A stretch of DNA of 64,000 nucleotides, taken from an uncultured Bacteroidales bacterium. Its GTDB lineage: Bacteria; Bacteroidota; Bacteroidia; Bacteroidales; Bacteroidaceae. Each line of letters opens with the position of its first letter. The stretch's first letter is position 1. The notes beneath the pieces were generated by a model. That model worked only from the letters and a program-made list of their open reading frames with translations, was not told the origin of the DNA and did not search any database. Location of the stretch: assembly GCA_902788865.1 (NCBI GenBank), contig CADALZ010000004.1, forward strand, positions 1 through 64,000, in the 5' to 3' direction. Shown piece by piece: positions 18,628 through 28,603 of the stretch. Both the position numbers and the translations under genes were made by a program.

Positions 18628-19509
18628 ATGAGCAACAAGAGTAATCATAGAGCGCGGACCTACTTCGGAATGCAGTTTGTCACGGCTACGGTGAGCACCA
18701 CATTGGTGCTGCTACTGCTGGGCATGGTGGTGCTCTTCGTGCTGGCTGCGCAAAATCTCTCCGACTATATGCGTGAGAGCGTACGCTTCTCACTGCTGCT
18801 GAACGATGAAGTGCAGGAGGCCGACGCTGCCAAGCTGCAGAATCAGCTGGAGGCACTGCCCTACGTGAAGCAGGTGGACTATATCTCTAAGGAGGAGGCG
18901 CTCCAGGAGCAGACAGAGGCCCTGGGCACAGATCCTACGGAGTTTATAGACTTCAACCCGTTCTACGCCTCGATGGAGGTGCAACTGGTATCGGCTTATG
19001 CCAACACAGACAGCATAGCACAGGTGGAACAGACGTTTACTGCACTACCACAGGTGCAACGGGTGGACTATCAGCGTGACTTAATAGAGACCATCAACCA
19101 TAACATCAGTCGCATCAGTTTGGTGCTGCTGGCACTGGCTGCCGTGCTGCTGCTAATTTCGATTGCGCTGATAAACAACACCATACGCCTCACCATCTAC
19201 GCCAAACGCTTCTTGATACACACGCAGAAGTTGGTGGGTGCCAGCAGGGCTTTCATTCGCAGGCCTTTCATGGCACGAGGATTCTGGCAAGGGGTGATAG
19301 CGGGGCTGCTGGCCATCGCCCTGCTGTGCGGAGGACTCTATTGGGCACTGACCTATGAGCCTCAGCTGATGCAGGTGGTAGATGTGAAGACGCTACTGCT
19401 GGCATGTGGCGCAGTGATGGGATTTGGTATCATCATCACAGTGGTGTGTGCCTACTTCTCGGTGAATAAGTACCTGAGTATGAACGAGAATGAGATGTAC
19501 TACCTTTAG
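18628..19509 (+). CDS. ftsX: Cell division protein FtsX
   Basis: 293-residue permease-like subunit of the FtsEX complex, which controls peptidoglycan hydrolases at the division septum. A cytoplasmic N-terminus leads into a first transmembrane helix (about 20-45). The extracellular domain spans about 50-150 (pattern YVKQVDYISKEEAL is typical), and three more helices follow (about 165-190, 220-245, 265-285). Length and topology are normal. It heads the conserved Bacteroidetes run ftsX-DUF3098-uppP-truB-queA. FtsE is not in this window. Its stop codon lies inside a TTTAGGG-like heptamer array. Confidence 0.93.
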   Translation: MSNKSNHRARTYFGMQFVTATVSTTLVLLLLGMVVLFVLAAQNLSDYMRESVRFSLLLNDEVQEADAAKLQNQLEALPYVKQVDYISKEEALQEQTEALGTDPTEFIDFNPFYASMEVQLVSAYANTDSIAQVEQTFTALPQVQRVDYQRDLIETINHNISRISLVLLALAAVLLLISIALINNTIRLTIYAKRFLIHTQKLVGASRAFIRRPFMARGFWQGVIAGLLAIALLCGGLYWALTYEPQLMQVVDVKTLLLACGAVMGFGIIITVVCAYFSVNKYLSMNENEMYYL

Positions 19510-19545
19510 GGTTTAGAGTTTAGAGTTTAGAGTTTAGGGTTTAGA
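19504..19545 (+). repeat. GTTTAGA heptamer microsatellite
   Basis: Five tandem heptamers from 19511 (GTTTAGA three times, GTTTAGG, GTTTAGA), preceded by a CTTTAGG unit that contains the ftsX stop codon. It fills the gap before the DUF3098 gene. Confidence 0.9.
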
Positions 19546-19556
19546 GTAATATAATT

Positions 19557-19784
19557 ATGGAGAAGAGTAATTCGGTATTTAATAGAACCAACTTCGTGCT
19601 GGTGGGGATAGGTACAGTGCTGGTGATCTTGGGATTCTGCCTAATGGCTGGCCCTGGCACTACGCTCGACCACTTCGAGCCAGACATTTTCAGCGCGCGT
19701 CGCATCCGCGTGGCACCTGTCATCAGCCTTATCGGCTTCATCGTGATGCTGGTGGGAGTACTTTATAAGAAGAAAGAACTTTGA
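19557..19784 (+). CDS. DUF3098 domain protein
   Basis: 75 residues with two transmembrane helices (about 10-30 and 48-68) joined by a short loop, FEPDIFSARRIRVAP, which is the DUF3098 signature. It is found in Bacteroidetes between ftsX and uppP, as here. Its function is unknown; the context suggests a small partner of division or envelope proteins. Confidence 0.9.
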   Translation: MEKSNSVFNRTNFVLVGIGTVLVILGFCLMAGPGTTLDHFEPDIFSARRIRVAPVISLIGFIVMLVGVLYKKKEL

Positions 19785-19869
19785 AATAAAATGCAAAGAT
19801 GCAAAAATGCAGAAATGCAAAGATGCAATGTTTTAATTTTTTAATGTTTTAATTTTTTAATTCTAGAAA
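19785..19869 (+). repeat. Short-unit repeats before uppP
   Basis: Reiterated ATGCAAA-like units (about 19791-19830) are followed by two copies of TGTTTTAATTTTTTAA. They form the whole gap between DUF3098 and uppP, and no ribosome-binding site is obvious other than AGAAAG just before the GTG. Confidence 0.7.
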
Positions 19870-20727
19870 GTGGATATTATACAGACCATAATCATAGCTA
19901 TCGTGGAGGGACTGACGGAGTTCTTGCCTGTCTCCAGCACTGGTCACATGATCATAGCCCAGAATCTGCTGGGCGTGGAGAGCACCCCGTTTGTGAAGGC
20001 TTTCACCATCATCATACAGTTTGGTGCCATCCTTTCGGTGGTTTGCCTCTATTGGGACCGCTTCTTCAAGCTGAACCACACGCCTGCACCTGCTGGCAGC
20101 ACCGCATGGCAGAAATTCTTGCATAAGTGGGACTTTTACTGGAAGCTGTTGGTGGCGTTTATTCCTGCAGCCGTGATAGGATTGCTGGCCAAGAAGACTG
20201 GACTGATAGACCGCTTCTTGGAGAGTGTGGAAGTGGTGGCTGTGATGCTGGTGGTAGGTGGCATCTTCATGCTGTTTTGCGACAAGCTCTTCAACAAGGG
20301 CAGCGAAGAAGTGAAGTTGACAGACCGCAAGGCGTTCAATATAGGCTTGTTTCAGTGCATCGCCATGATACCAGGCGTATCACGCTCTATGGCTACCATC
20401 GTGGGTGGTATGGCGCAGAACCTCTCTCGTCGCAAGGCAGCGGAGTTCTCGTTCTTCCTCGCAGTGCCTACTATGGCAGCAGCCACGGGCCTTGATGTGC
20501 TGGAGGTGCTGTTCGACGGCGAAGTGAACTGGGCTACTCCCTCTAACCTCTGGCTACTGTTGCTGGGATGTGTAGTGGCTTTCATCGTGGCGTTGCTGGC
20601 CATGAAATGGTTTGTGGCGTTCCTCACTAAGTATGGATTCAAAGCCTTCGGGTGGTATCGCATACTGGTGGGCGGACTGATATTGGCATTGCTCGTCATG
20701 GGCATAGATTTGCAGTTGGTGGATTGA
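19870..20727 (+). CDS. uppP: Undecaprenyl-diphosphatase
   Basis: 285 residues, GTG start. This integral membrane phosphatase (BacA family) recycles undecaprenyl diphosphate to the monophosphate lipid carrier for cell wall and glycan synthesis. The two family motifs are present: the glutamate-rich ALVEG-like segment [17 protein letters not shown] (near 11-27) and the second loop [13 protein letters not shown] (near 172). About eight transmembrane helices. Its stop overlaps the truB start (TGATG). Confidence 0.96.
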   Translation: MDIIQTIIIAIVEGLTEFLPVSSTGHMIIAQNLLGVESTPFVKAFTIIIQFGAILSVVCLYWDRFFKLNHTPAPAGSTAWQKFLHKWDFYWKLLVAFIPAAVIGLLAKKTGLIDRFLESVEVVAVMLVVGGIFMLFCDKLFNKGSEEVKLTDRKAFNIGLFQCIAMIPGVSRSMATIVGGMAQNLSRRKAAEFSFFLAVPTMAAATGLDVLEVLFDGEVNWATPSNLWLLLLGCVVAFIVALLAMKWFVAFLTKYGFKAFGWYRILVGGLILALLVMGIDLQLVD

Positions 20728-21461
20728 TGGCAAAGGTATATGACTTCAAGCAGGGGGAAGTGCTCTGCTTCGACAAACCATTGAAATGGACCTCCTTCCA
20801 GGTGGTGAAGCACGTGCGCTTCCTGATAGCGAAACGATTGGAATTGGCCAAGAGTCGCAATCTGAAAGTGGGGCATGCAGGAACGCTGGACCCTCTGGCC
20901 TCTGGCGTGATGATGATTTGCACGGGCAAGGCCACCAAGCGGATAGAGGAGCTGCAATACCACACCAAGGAGTATGTGGCAGGGCTGTGCTTAGGGGCAA
21001 CGACCCCCTCGTATGACATGGAGCACCCCGTAGATGCCACCTACCCTACAGCTCACATCACGCGTGAGCTGGTAGAAGAGGTGCTGAAACGCTTCGTGGG
21101 TCGCATAGAGCAGGTGCCACCCATGTATTCTGCCTGCAACGTAGATGGCAAACGCGCCTATCTGCGTGCCAGAAATGGTGAAGAGGTGGAGCTGAAGCCC
21201 AAGACACTGGTGATAGACGAGATAGAGCTGCTGGAGTATGCTCCCACCGCTATCAAAATCAGGGTGGTGTGCAGCAAGGGCACCTACATACGTGCCTTGG
21301 CCAGAGACATAGGCGAAGCCCTGCAGAGTGGAGCCTACCTCACCTCCCTGCGCCGCACCCGCGTGGGCGATGTGGCTGTGGAAGACTGCCTCGATCCACG
21401 CGTGTTTGAGACATGGCTGGCTGCGCAAGACGTTTGCCCTTTTGAAGAAGAACAATTATAA
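20727..21461 (+). CDS. truB: tRNA pseudouridine-55 synthase
   Basis: 244 residues. It isomerises U55 in the T-loop of tRNAs. The N-terminal motif is [12 protein letters not shown], and the catalytic aspartate is in [15 protein letters not shown] (near 50). [20 protein letters not shown] and [13 protein letters not shown] complete the core. The start is set at 20727, where the ATG shares a base with the uppP stop codon; an upstream in-frame ATG would fall inside uppP. Confidence 0.96.
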   Translation: MAKVYDFKQGEVLCFDKPLKWTSFQVVKHVRFLIAKRLELAKSRNLKVGHAGTLDPLASGVMMICTGKATKRIEELQYHTKEYVAGLCLGATTPSYDMEHPVDATYPTAHITRELVEEVLKRFVGRIEQVPPMYSACNVDGKRAYLRARNGEEVELKPKTLVIDEIELLEYAPTAIKIRVVCSKGTYIRALARDIGEALQSGAYLTSLRRTRVGDVAVEDCLDPRVFETWLAAQDVCPFEEEQL

Positions 21462-21480
21462 AAAACAGATAGTAGAAGAT

Positions 21481-22539
21481 ATGAAACTTTCACAATTCAA
21501 TTTCAGGCTCCCTGCCGACAGGATAGCACAGCATCCAGCAGAGTACAGAGACGAGTCACGCCTCATGGTGCTTCACAAAAAGACTGGAGAGATAGAGCAC
21601 AAGGTGTTCAAGGAGATACTCCAATACTTCGATGACAAAGATGTGTTTGTCTTCAACGACACCAAGGTGTTTCCTGCCCGCCTGTATGGCAACAAGGAGA
21701 AGACTGGTGCACGCATCGAGGTCTTCCTGCTGAGAGAGCTGAACGAAGACCAACGCCTGTGGGATGTGCTGGTGGATCCTGCCCGCAAGATTCGTATAGG
21801 CAACAAGCTCTACTTCGGTGAGGACGACTCCATGGTGGCCGAGGTGATAGACAACACCACCTCACGTGGACGCACCCTGCGCTTCCTCTATGACGGGCCA
21901 CACGATGAATTCAAGAAAGCACTCTACGCACTGGGTGAGACACCACTGCCACACAGCATGATTCATCGCCCTGTGGAACCTGAAGATGCCGAACGCTTCC
22001 AGTCTATCTTTGCCCGTAACGAGGGAGCTGTGACAGCCCCTACGGCCAATCTGCACTTCAGTCGTGAACTGATGAAGCGCATGGAGATCAAGGGCATAGA
22101 CTTTGCGTTCATCACCCTGCATGCAGGACTTGGCAACTTCCGCGAAATCGATGTGGAAGACCTTACCAAGCACAAGACAGACTCTGAACAGATGTTCATA
22201 GATTCAGAAGCCGTAAATCTGGTGAACCGTGCCAGAGACACCAATCACCAGATCTGTGCCGTGGGCACCACTGTGATGCGTGCCATGGAAAGTGCTGTGA
22301 ACACAGAGGGGCACCTGAAGGAATTTGAGGGGTGGACCAACAAGTTCATCTTCCCTCCATACGAATTCACTGTGGCTAACTCCATGGTGTCTAACTTCCA
22401 CATGCCTCTCTCTACCCTGCTGATGGTAGTGACTGCCTTCGGAGGCTATGAGGAGGTGATGAACGCCTATGACGTGGCTCTGCGTGAAGGATACCGCTTC
22501 GGTACCTATGGCGATGCCATGCTTATCACAGACAGATGA
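21481..22539 (+). CDS. queA: S-adenosylmethionine:tRNA ribosyltransferase-isomerase
   Basis: 352 residues. It transfers and rearranges the ribosyl group of SAM onto preQ1-modified tRNA to form epoxyqueuosine. [19 protein letters not shown] is the normal N-terminus ([10 protein letters not shown] is the cue). [38 protein letters not shown] and FPPYEF (ending in the substrate loop) follow in the usual order. The start codon at 21481 is 19 bp after truB; a longer frame inside truB was rejected. Confidence 0.96.
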   Translation: MKLSQFNFRLPADRIAQHPAEYRDESRLMVLHKKTGEIEHKVFKEILQYFDDKDVFVFNDTKVFPARLYGNKEKTGARIEVFLLRELNEDQRLWDVLVDPARKIRIGNKLYFGEDDSMVAEVIDNTTSRGRTLRFLYDGPHDEFKKALYALGETPLPHSMIHRPVEPEDAERFQSIFARNEGAVTAPTANLHFSRELMKRMEIKGIDFAFITLHAGLGNFREIDVEDLTKHKTDSEQMFIDSEAVNLVNRARDTNHQICAVGTTVMRAMESAVNTEGHLKEFEGWTNKFIFPPYEFTVANSMVSNFHMPLSTLLMVVTAFGGYEEVMNAYDVALREGYRFGTYGDAMLITDR

Positions 22540-22584
22540 CAGGTAAGAATTATAAAATTAAAATATTAAAAAACGGAGGTCGTT

Positions 22585-23058
22585 ATGAGTAGAATCTATT
22601 TAGGAATAGGAAGCAATCTGGGCGACAAGGAGCAAAACATCAAGACTGCCTTGAAGCTCGTGGAAGAGAGAGTGGGCAAGATCATCATCCAATCGTCTAT
22701 CTGCCAAACCATGCCATGGGGATTTCATTCAGACAACATCTTCTTCAATGCTGCTGCCTGTGTGGAAACAAACCTCACCCCTATGCAGGTGCTAAGCGTC
22801 ATCAAGATGATAGAGATGGAGATGGGACGCACCTCAAAAAGTTCGCAGGGCATGTATGCCGATCGCATCATCGACTTGGATCTGCTCTTCTATGAAGACC
22901 AGGTAATCAATGAAGTGATGCTTACCGTGCCACATCCTTTGCTGCAATACCGCATGTTCGTGCTGATGCCTATGACGGAGATAGCACCCGACTTGGTGCA
23001 CCCTGTCTTGAAGCTGCCTATGCGCGAACTGCTCACACGCTTGGTAATCAATGAATAA
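22585..23058 (+). CDS. folK: HPPK, hydroxymethyldihydropterin pyrophosphokinase
   Basis: 157 residues. It transfers pyrophosphate from ATP to 6-hydroxymethyl-7,8-dihydropterin in folate synthesis. [15 protein letters not shown] opens the protein. The ATP and magnesium signature is [11 protein letters not shown] (near 93), and [16 protein letters not shown] follows. A GGAGG-like ribosome site (AAACGGAGGTCG) precedes the ATG. The 3' end overlaps the longest possible metK frame, but the true metK start is downstream. Confidence 0.95.
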   Translation: MSRIYLGIGSNLGDKEQNIKTALKLVEERVGKIIIQSSICQTMPWGFHSDNIFFNAAACVETNLTPMQVLSVIKMIEMEMGRTSKSSQGMYADRIIDLDLLFYEDQVINEVMLTVPHPLLQYRMFVLMPMTEIAPDLVHPVLKLPMRELLTRLVINE

Positions 23059-23089
23059 ACTACTAAACCAAAACAACAATCAATCAGAA

Positions 23090-24382
23090 ATGGGATATTT
23101 ATTTACATCAGAATCAGTTTCAGAAGGTCACCCAGACAAGGTGGCAGATCAGATATCAGACGCTATACTCGATAAGCTGCTGGCTTACGACCCTAACGCT
23201 AAAGTGGCATGCGAAACCCTCGTTACCACAGGACAGGTGGTGCTGGCAGGCGAGGTAAAGACCAAAGCCTACATAGACATGCCACTGGTGGCCCGTCAGG
23301 TGATAGAGCGCATTGGCTATACCAAAGGGGAGTATATGTTCGAGAGCAACTCGTGTGGTGTGCTTAGTGCCATACACGAGCAGAGTGCCGACATCAATCG
23401 TGGTGTGGAGCGCAGCGACCCTAAGGAACAAGGGGCAGGCGACCAGGGCATGATGTTCGGCTATGCCACCAACGAAACAGAGAACTATATGCCACTGCCG
23501 CTGGAACTGGCACATCGCATTCTGCGCATCCTGGCAGACATTCGCCATGAGGGTAAGGAGATGACCTACCTGCGCCCTGATGCCAAGAGCCAAGTGACGG
23601 TGGAGTATAGCGACGAAGGGGTGCCTCAGCGCATAGACACCATCGTGGTATCTACCCAGCACGACGAGTTTGTGAAACCTGTGGACGACACAGAGAAAGC
23701 TCAGTTGGAGGCCGATGCCAAGATGGTGGCACGTATAGAGGTTGATGTGAAACAGATACTGATGCCACGCGTCATAGCTTCCATAAAGTCGGACAGTGTG
23801 AAGGCACTCTTCAAAGACGGCATTAAATACTATGTCAATCCTACGGGTAAGTTCGTCATAGGTGGCCCACATGGAGACAGCGGCCTCACAGGACGCAAGA
23901 TCATCGTAGATACCTATGGCGGCAAGGGTGCCCATGGTGGTGGTGCCTTCTCTGGCAAAGACCCCAGCAAGGTGGACCGCAGTGCAGCTTATGCAGCCCG
24001 TCACATAGCCAAGAACATGGTGGCTGCTGGTGTGGCAGATGAGATGCTGGTGCAGCTCTCTTATGCCATCGGTGTGGCTGAGCCTATCTCTATCTATGTG
24101 AATACCTACGGACGTAGTCATGTGAAGATGACAGATGGAGAAATTGCAGAGAAGATTGGCCAGCTCTTCGACTTGCGCCCTTATGAGATAGAAGAGCGTC
24201 TGAAGTTGCGCAATCCTATCTATGAAGAGACGGCAGCCTATGGCCACATGGGACGTGAGCCTCAGACCATCACCAAGCACTATAAGTCGTACTACGAAGG
24301 CGACAAGGATGTGACGGTGGAGCTCTTCACATGGGAGAAGCTCGACTATGTGGACAAGATAAAGGAAGCATTCCATGTCTGA
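23090..24382 (+). CDS. metK: S-adenosylmethionine synthetase
   Basis: 430 residues; makes SAM from methionine and ATP. The start [19 protein letters not shown] contains the catalytic HPDK. Family motifs [12 protein letters not shown] (near 122) and [18 protein letters not shown] (near 290) are intact. The start is placed at 23090 because the conserved protein begins there; the extra 13 residues of the longer frame overlap folK. No SAM riboswitch is visible upstream, and folK and metK appear to be one transcript. The 3' end overlaps the next gene by 8 bp. Confidence 0.97.
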   Translation: MGYLFTSESVSEGHPDKVADQISDAILDKLLAYDPNAKVACETLVTTGQVVLAGEVKTKAYIDMPLVARQVIERIGYTKGEYMFESNSCGVLSAIHEQSADINRGVERSDPKEQGAGDQGMMFGYATNETENYMPLPLELAHRILRILADIRHEGKEMTYLRPDAKSQVTVEYSDEGVPQRIDTIVVSTQHDEFVKPVDDTEKAQLEADAKMVARIEVDVKQILMPRVIASIKSDSVKALFKDGIKYYVNPTGKFVIGGPHGDSGLTGRKIIVDTYGGKGAHGGGAFSGKDPSKVDRSAAYAARHIAKNMVAAGVADEMLVQLSYAIGVAEPISIYVNTYGRSHVKMTDGEIAEKIGQLFDLRPYEIEERLKLRNPIYEETAAYGHMGREPQTITKHYKSYYEGDKDVTVELFTWEKLDYVDKIKEAFHV

Positions 24383-25106
24383 AACGGTGATAATGGATTT
24401 CACCCATACCTATGCGGCGGACGACTTTGAGACCGCTGACGGCGTATGGATAGACTGCACGGATATCACAGGGACCAATTGCTACTGCGATGCGGAAGCA
24501 CAGGAGAAGCTGCGCTTACGCATCGCTCCCTATTCGGCAGCAGGAATCCATTTCATCGACTCTGGAAACTACCACTACCTCTCTAAACTCTGGACAGAAA
24601 AGATAGCAGAGCCATTCAGCTTGGTGCTCTTCGACCATCATCCAGACATGCAGCCCCCCCGCTTCGAAGGTGTGCTCTCATGCGGTGGATGGGTAAGGGC
24701 GCTGCTGGAAGAGAGCCGATGGCTGCAACGCGTCTATATCATCGGAGCATCGAGCGCCTTAAAGGCAGAGGCGCAAGGCTACGAAGACCGTCTGCACTAC
24801 ATCACCGAGGAAGAGGCTATTTCATTTCCGCAACTGGGAAAAAATTTTTTCCTAACTGCGGAAGAAAAAATCTACCTCTCCATAGACAAGGATGTGCTTG
24901 CCACGTCAGAGGTACACACCAATTGGGATCAAGGCAGCCTGTCATTGCAGCAACTCACATACCAGCTGCAGTGCATATTCCTTGAAACCCAGGTGATAGG
25001 AGCCGATGTCTGTGGAGAAGATCCCGAACTGGCAGACGCTGCGCACAAGGCACAAAACAGGACTGTAAACCGCACCCTTCATCACCTTTTAAACACCTAT
25101 TTATAA
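24375..25106 (+). CDS. Arginase/ureohydrolase-fold metalloenzyme
   Basis: 243 residues. It carries a complete binuclear metal site of the ureohydrolase kind: histidine in SGNYHYLSK (near 57), DHHPDM (near 86, the DxHxD-type motif) and SIDKDVL (near 172, the second DxD motif). It is shorter than true arginases (about 300), and substrate residues for the arginine guanidinium group are not recognisable. It therefore hydrolyses an unidentified guanidino or amidino compound, by inference. It overlaps metK by 8 bp and its stop overlaps the LOG gene start (TAATG), so it is coupled to both. Confidence 0.75.
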   Translation: MSETVIMDFTHTYAADDFETADGVWIDCTDITGTNCYCDAEAQEKLRLRIAPYSAAGIHFIDSGNYHYLSKLWTEKIAEPFSLVLFDHHPDMQPPRFEGVLSCGGWVRALLEESRWLQRVYIIGASSALKAEAQGYEDRLHYITEEEAISFPQLGKNFFLTAEEKIYLSIDKDVLATSEVHTNWDQGSLSLQQLTYQLQCIFLETQVIGADVCGEDPELADAAHKAQNRTVNRTLHHLLNTYL

Positions 25107-25696
25107 TGGCATACAAGAAATCCATAAGCGTATATTGTGCATCGAGCACACTGATAGATGAAACCTATGCATTGGCTGCTCAGGAACTGGGCACACTGAT
25201 GGCCAAAAACGGTCTGCGCCTGATTTATGGCGGAGGCGACCGTGGCTTGATGGGTGCTGTGGCAAAGGGCGTGCTTGATGCTGGTGGCGAAGCTGTGGGC
25301 GTGATTCCACATTTCATGGTAGAAGCAGGATGGCAACATCATGGTCTCACAGAGCTGATAGAAGTAGAAGACATGTCGGCTCGCAAGAAGCTCATGGAAG
25401 AAATCTCCGACGGCTGCATCGCCTTGCCAGGCAGTGTGGGTACGTTTGATGAACTGATGGAGATCATCGCCTTAAAGAAGTTGGGCCTCTACCTCAAGCC
25501 AGTGGTCATACTCAACACCAACCACTTCTATGCCCCGCTTCAGACATTGCTTCAGAAGAGCATTGACGAACACTTCATGCATCCAGGCTATAGTGAACTT
25601 TGGGACTTTGTAGATACACCTACAGAGGCAATAGACAAGATTCTGCACACCCCACTGGCCGACCAGCAAACCATCTGGAACATGACAGCGATATGA
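25106..25696 (+). CDS. LOG family protein (nucleoside 5'-monophosphate phosphoribohydrolase-like)
   Basis: 196 residues with a Rossmann-like fold. The family motif PGGxGTxxE is present as PGSVGTFDELMEI (near 110), together with the arginine and glycine loop LIYGGGDRGLMGAVA (near 39). LOG proteins release the base from AMP-like nucleotides; in bacteria the physiological substrate is usually unknown. The second glycine of the motif is serine here, a variant seen in some members. It is coupled to the gene before it. Confidence 0.88.
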   Translation: MAYKKSISVYCASSTLIDETYALAAQELGTLMAKNGLRLIYGGGDRGLMGAVAKGVLDAGGEAVGVIPHFMVEAGWQHHGLTELIEVEDMSARKKLMEEISDGCIALPGSVGTFDELMEIIALKKLGLYLKPVVILNTNHFYAPLQTLLQKSIDEHFMHPGYSELWDFVDTPTEAIDKILHTPLADQQTIWNMTAI

Positions 25697-26415
25697 TGCC
25701 CCTACTCTCCATAATGATTCAGGCAGGGAAGCTCATCCCCTATGCACCACGACGTGACGATGCCGTGTCTGTGGTGCTGTTGGTTTGCTTCTTCGTCATC
25801 TTCTATGTGCTCGCTGCAGACGGTCGCTTCCTTTTTCAGATGCTCCAGAACTTCATGCTCAATCGCAAGCGCTTCAGCATCTTCGACACCTCCACCACCT
25901 CAGAGGTAAACCGCCTGTTTCTTCTCATACTGATGGGATGCGTCCTTTCTGGCGTCAGTCTCTTCACCATTTGTGTGACTTATCAGCCCGCTTTGACAGA
26001 CCATCTGGCCCCTATTGCCTTGCTGGGCATCTATGTAGCGGTGGTCATTCTGTACCTGCTCCAGAAATGGGTGTTCTATAAGCTCCTTGGCTGGATGTTC
26101 CTTGATTCAGACACCGCCAAGCTAAGCATGGAGTCATACTATACCCTTATCTATTTCGCCACGTTCTATTTTCTTATATCCACTTTGGTCATAGTCTTCA
26201 TGCGCCTGCCACTTTGGGGCAGTTTGACACTTTACCTCAGTGTCTTCCTTATTCTGCGCATATTTATATTCTTTAAGTGGATTAAGCTTTTTTCTGTAAA
26301 AAAATATGGTTTATTGCGTTTCTTTTTGTACTTTTGTGCCCTTGAAATTGTGCCCATAATTTTAGCGGGCGCTATAGTGCTGATTATTAATGAATTATTG
26401 ATTTTAAATCTTTAA
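25693..26415 (+). CDS. DUF4271 membrane protein
   Basis: About 240 residues with seven or so transmembrane helices and the typical ending RFFLYFCALEIVPIILAG. It is a Bacteroidetes-specific family of unknown function, usually found just before the uroporphyrinogen-III synthase gene, as here. The start is at 25693 or 25696 (ATGATG), which overlaps the LOG stop codon; a longer frame reaching back into the LOG gene was rejected. Confidence 0.88.
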   Translation: MMPLLSIMIQAGKLIPYAPRRDDAVSVVLLVCFFVIFYVLAADGRFLFQMLQNFMLNRKRFSIFDTSTTSEVNRLFLLILMGCVLSGVSLFTICVTYQPALTDHLAPIALLGIYVAVVILYLLQKWVFYKLLGWMFLDSDTAKLSMESYYTLIYFATFYFLISTLVIVFMRLPLWGSLTLYLSVFLILRIFIFFKWIKLFSVKKYGLLRFFLYFCALEIVPIILAGAIVLIINELLILNL

Positions 26416-26421
26416 GAGAAC

Positions 26422-27171
26422 GTGGAAATAAAGAAAATCCTCGTGTCACAGCCAAAACCTGCGACAGAGAAATCACCCTACTATGACATTGCCGCTAAGT
26501 ACGGAGTAGAATTTGAATTTCATCCTTTCATCAAGGTGGATAGTCTTTCAGCGAAGGAGTTTAGACAGCAGCGTGTGAACATACTCGACCACACAGCTAT
26601 CATCTTCACTTCACGCCATGGCATCGACCATTTCTTCGGCCTTTGCCAGGAGATGCGCGTGTCTATCCCTGAAACGATGAAATACTTCTGTGTGACAGAG
26701 ACCGTGGCTCTCTATCTGCAGAAATACATCCAGTACCGCAAGCGCAAGATTTTCTTTGGCTCTACTGGTAAGATCAACGATTTGCTGCCTTCTATCCTCA
26801 AACATAAGACAGAGAAGTACTTCGTTCCACAGTCGGATGTGCACAATGATGACATCAAGAACCTCCTTGATGCCAACAACATCACCAATACTGAGGCCGT
26901 GATGTATCGCACTGTGGCCAACGACGGCATTACGCCTGAGTTTGTGGGACAGTTTGATATGCTGGTGTTCTTCAGTCCGGCAGGTGTATCCTCCCTGATG
27001 ACCAACTGCCCTGACTTCAAGCAGGGCGACGTACAGATTTCTGCTTTCGGAACAACGACGGTGAACGCTGTACGCGATGCTGGATTGCGCCTCGATCTGG
27101 AAGTGCCCAACGAGCACGCACACTCTATGACAGGAGCCCTCGACTGGTTCTTGGATCAGAATAAAAAGTGA
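26422..27171 (+). CDS. hemD: Uroporphyrinogen-III synthase family protein
   Basis: 249 residues, GTG start 6 bp after DUF4271. The bilobed HemD fold is suggested by ILVSQPKPATEKSPY at the start, FTSRHGIDHFF (near 68), and FFSPAGVSSLMTNCPDF with AFGTTTVNAVRDAGL at the end. HemD closes hydroxymethylbilane to uroporphyrinogen III. In Bacteroidales this position holds a HemD-like protein even in heme auxotrophs, so the true activity is not certain. No other heme synthesis gene is in the window. Confidence 0.82.
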   Translation: MEIKKILVSQPKPATEKSPYYDIAAKYGVEFEFHPFIKVDSLSAKEFRQQRVNILDHTAIIFTSRHGIDHFFGLCQEMRVSIPETMKYFCVTETVALYLQKYIQYRKRKIFFGSTGKINDLLPSILKHKTEKYFVPQSDVHNDDIKNLLDANNITNTEAVMYRTVANDGITPEFVGQFDMLVFFSPAGVSSLMTNCPDFKQGDVQISAFGTTTVNAVRDAGLRLDLEVPNEHAHSMTGALDWFLDQNKK

Positions 27172-27188
27172 TAATATAATAAGGTGGA

Positions 27189-27596
27189 ATGCCCTTTACG
27201 CTCAGAAAGCCCGAGAGGCTAAGCAAGAAGAAGATCATAGAAAAGATGTTTCAAGGGGGCGAATCACGCTCATTTACCATCTTTCCACTACGTATTGTCT
27301 TCATGCCAGCCCCAGAGCAGGAAGTACCGCTGAGCATGATGGTCAGCGTATCGAAACGGCACTTCAAGCGTGCCGTGAAGCGCAATAGGGTAAAGCGACT
27401 GGTAAGAGAGGCTTGGCGCTTGCAGAAGCAACCGCTGGCCCACTTGCTGGCTGCGCAACAGAAACCACTGGCAGTGGTACTCATCTATCTGGCCGACGAG
27501 CTGCCTACCTATGCCACCATCGAGCAAAGGGTGCAGACGGCTATCCTCCGACTTTGCGAATTCCACAAACCCAAGGAAGATGAAACCCCTGCTTGA
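27189..27596 (+). CDS. rnpA: Ribonuclease P protein component
   Basis: 135 residues, basic. The RNase P RNA-binding signature is [21 protein letters not shown] (key part [13 protein letters not shown], near 65). It assists RNase P RNA in maturing tRNA 5' ends. The last 17 bases overlap the yidD start, the usual coupling between these genes. Confidence 0.95.
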   Translation: MPFTLRKPERLSKKKIIEKMFQGGESRSFTIFPLRIVFMPAPEQEVPLSMMVSVSKRHFKRAVKRNRVKRLVREAWRLQKQPLAHLLAAQQKPLAVVLIYLADELPTYATIEQRVQTAILRLCEFHKPKEDETPA

Positions 27597-27810
27597 CTTT
27601 CTCGCTTGGCTGCTCCTGCTGCCCATCTACTTTTATCAGCGTTTCATCTCCCCACTGATAGGGCCGTCTTGTCGCTTCACCCCTACCTGCTCGCAGTATG
27701 CCGTGGAGGCCATCAAGAAGCATGGTCCGTTCAAGGGACTTTATCTGGCTATCCGTCGCATCTTGCGCTGCCATCCTTGGGGAGGCTCTGGCTATGATCC
27801 TGTGCCATGA
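27580..27810 (+). CDS. yidD: Membrane protein insertion efficiency factor
   Basis: 76 residues with the family cysteine signature [13 protein letters not shown] and [12 protein letters not shown] at the end. The N-terminus has an amphipathic or membrane segment ([19 protein letters not shown]). YidD assists membrane protein insertion together with YidC. The start at 27580 lies within the 3' end of rnpA; its stop overlaps the next gene (ATGA). Confidence 0.95.
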   Translation: MKPLLDFLAWLLLLPIYFYQRFISPLIGPSCRFTPTCSQYAVEAIKKHGPFKGLYLAIRRILRCHPWGGSGYDPVP

Positions 27811-28457
27811 TCACTCCGCTCAACATACATACACACCTGCTGCCTCAGCCTGCCCATGCAGCTATCCAGAATCGCTATCCTGAGACTTTCGATGCACAGG
27901 AAGAAGGCTGGTTCTCCATAGGCATTCATCCATGGAAAGTGCAAGCGTATCAACAAAACTATCCGTGGGCGCTGCTCAGGCAGCAAGCTGCCCTTCCACA
28001 AGTATTGGCTATCGGAGAGGCCGGACTTGATAAGCTGTGCGACAGCCAGTTGGCGGAGCAAGAACGCGTATTCCGCCAACAAGCCGCACTGGCCGAAGAG
28101 CTATCCAAACCCCTTATTATCCATTTGGTGAAGAGCACAGACGAGCTGCTCCGCATCCGCAAAGACATGCGTCCTTCCATGCCTTGGATCATCCACGGAT
28201 TCCGAGGCAAGCCCGCACAGGCTCAGTCGCTCCTCAGTCATGGCTGCAGCCTCTCCTTCGGCACCCTTTATCACCCAGAGAGCCTAAGGCTCACCCCACT
28301 CTCCCGTCTATTCTTAGAAACAGATGAGGCCGATGCCTCTATAGAAAGCTTGTTGGAAAAGGCTGCCGAGATAAAAGGCATCAGCGTAGAAGAAATGACA
28401 CAGACACTCACGGACAACGTCAATAACACGTTCGCTTGTGTCCACGAAGACAAATAA
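27807..28457 (+). CDS. TatD-related metal-dependent hydrolase
   Basis: 216 residues. It starts with the metal motif NIHTHLL (HxH, residues 8-10), then has [10 protein letters not shown] with the metal glutamate (near 73), PLIIHLVKS (histidine near 108), and [14 protein letters not shown] (near 130). The C-terminal [13 protein letters not shown] carries the last aspartate. This is the TatD DNase family, slightly shorter than the usual 250-260 residues. It is coupled to yidD by an ATGA overlap. Confidence 0.85.
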   Translation: MITPLNIHTHLLPQPAHAAIQNRYPETFDAQEEGWFSIGIHPWKVQAYQQNYPWALLRQQAALPQVLAIGEAGLDKLCDSQLAEQERVFRQQAALAEELSKPLIIHLVKSTDELLRIRKDMRPSMPWIIHGFRGKPAQAQSLLSHGCSLSFGTLYHPESLRLTPLSRLFLETDEADASIESLLEKAAEIKGISVEEMTQTLTDNVNNTFACVHEDK

Positions 28458-28543
28458 TTGTCAATTAACAATACTCTATCGCCCATTTTTACAATCTTTG
28501 CTTCAGGGAAGATAGGCTGCAGTTCGGAAAATTGCAAGTAAAC

Positions 28544-28574
28544 TTGCATTTTCACTCACCTTGCACTATCTTTG
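28544..28574 (+). promoter_or_regulatory. Promoter for tyrS
   Basis: CTTG (28543-28546) and TATCTTTG (28567-28574) with a 20-base spacer. It lies inside the longest tyrS frame, which supports the downstream start at 28604. Confidence 0.65.
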
Positions 28575-28603
28575 CACCCAAATTAAAAAAACAAATTCAT
28601 TCG

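Noticed and set aside
18369-18644. Open frame across the 22-bp tandem units
   Set aside because: Its sequence is just the translated repeat, and it crosses the ftsX promoter and start.
19511-19545. Telomere-like heptamers (plant type TTTAGGG)
   Set aside because: Only five imperfect units in a bacterial intergenic gap; a simple microsatellite is the better explanation.
23041-23089. SAM riboswitch before metK
   Set aside because: Too little non-coding sequence; folK runs up to the metK start.
23156-24403. A 415-codon open frame antisense to metK
   Set aside because: Shadow of a high-G+C-third-position gene; the composition is rich in His, Cys and Leu with no domain, and metK is unambiguous.
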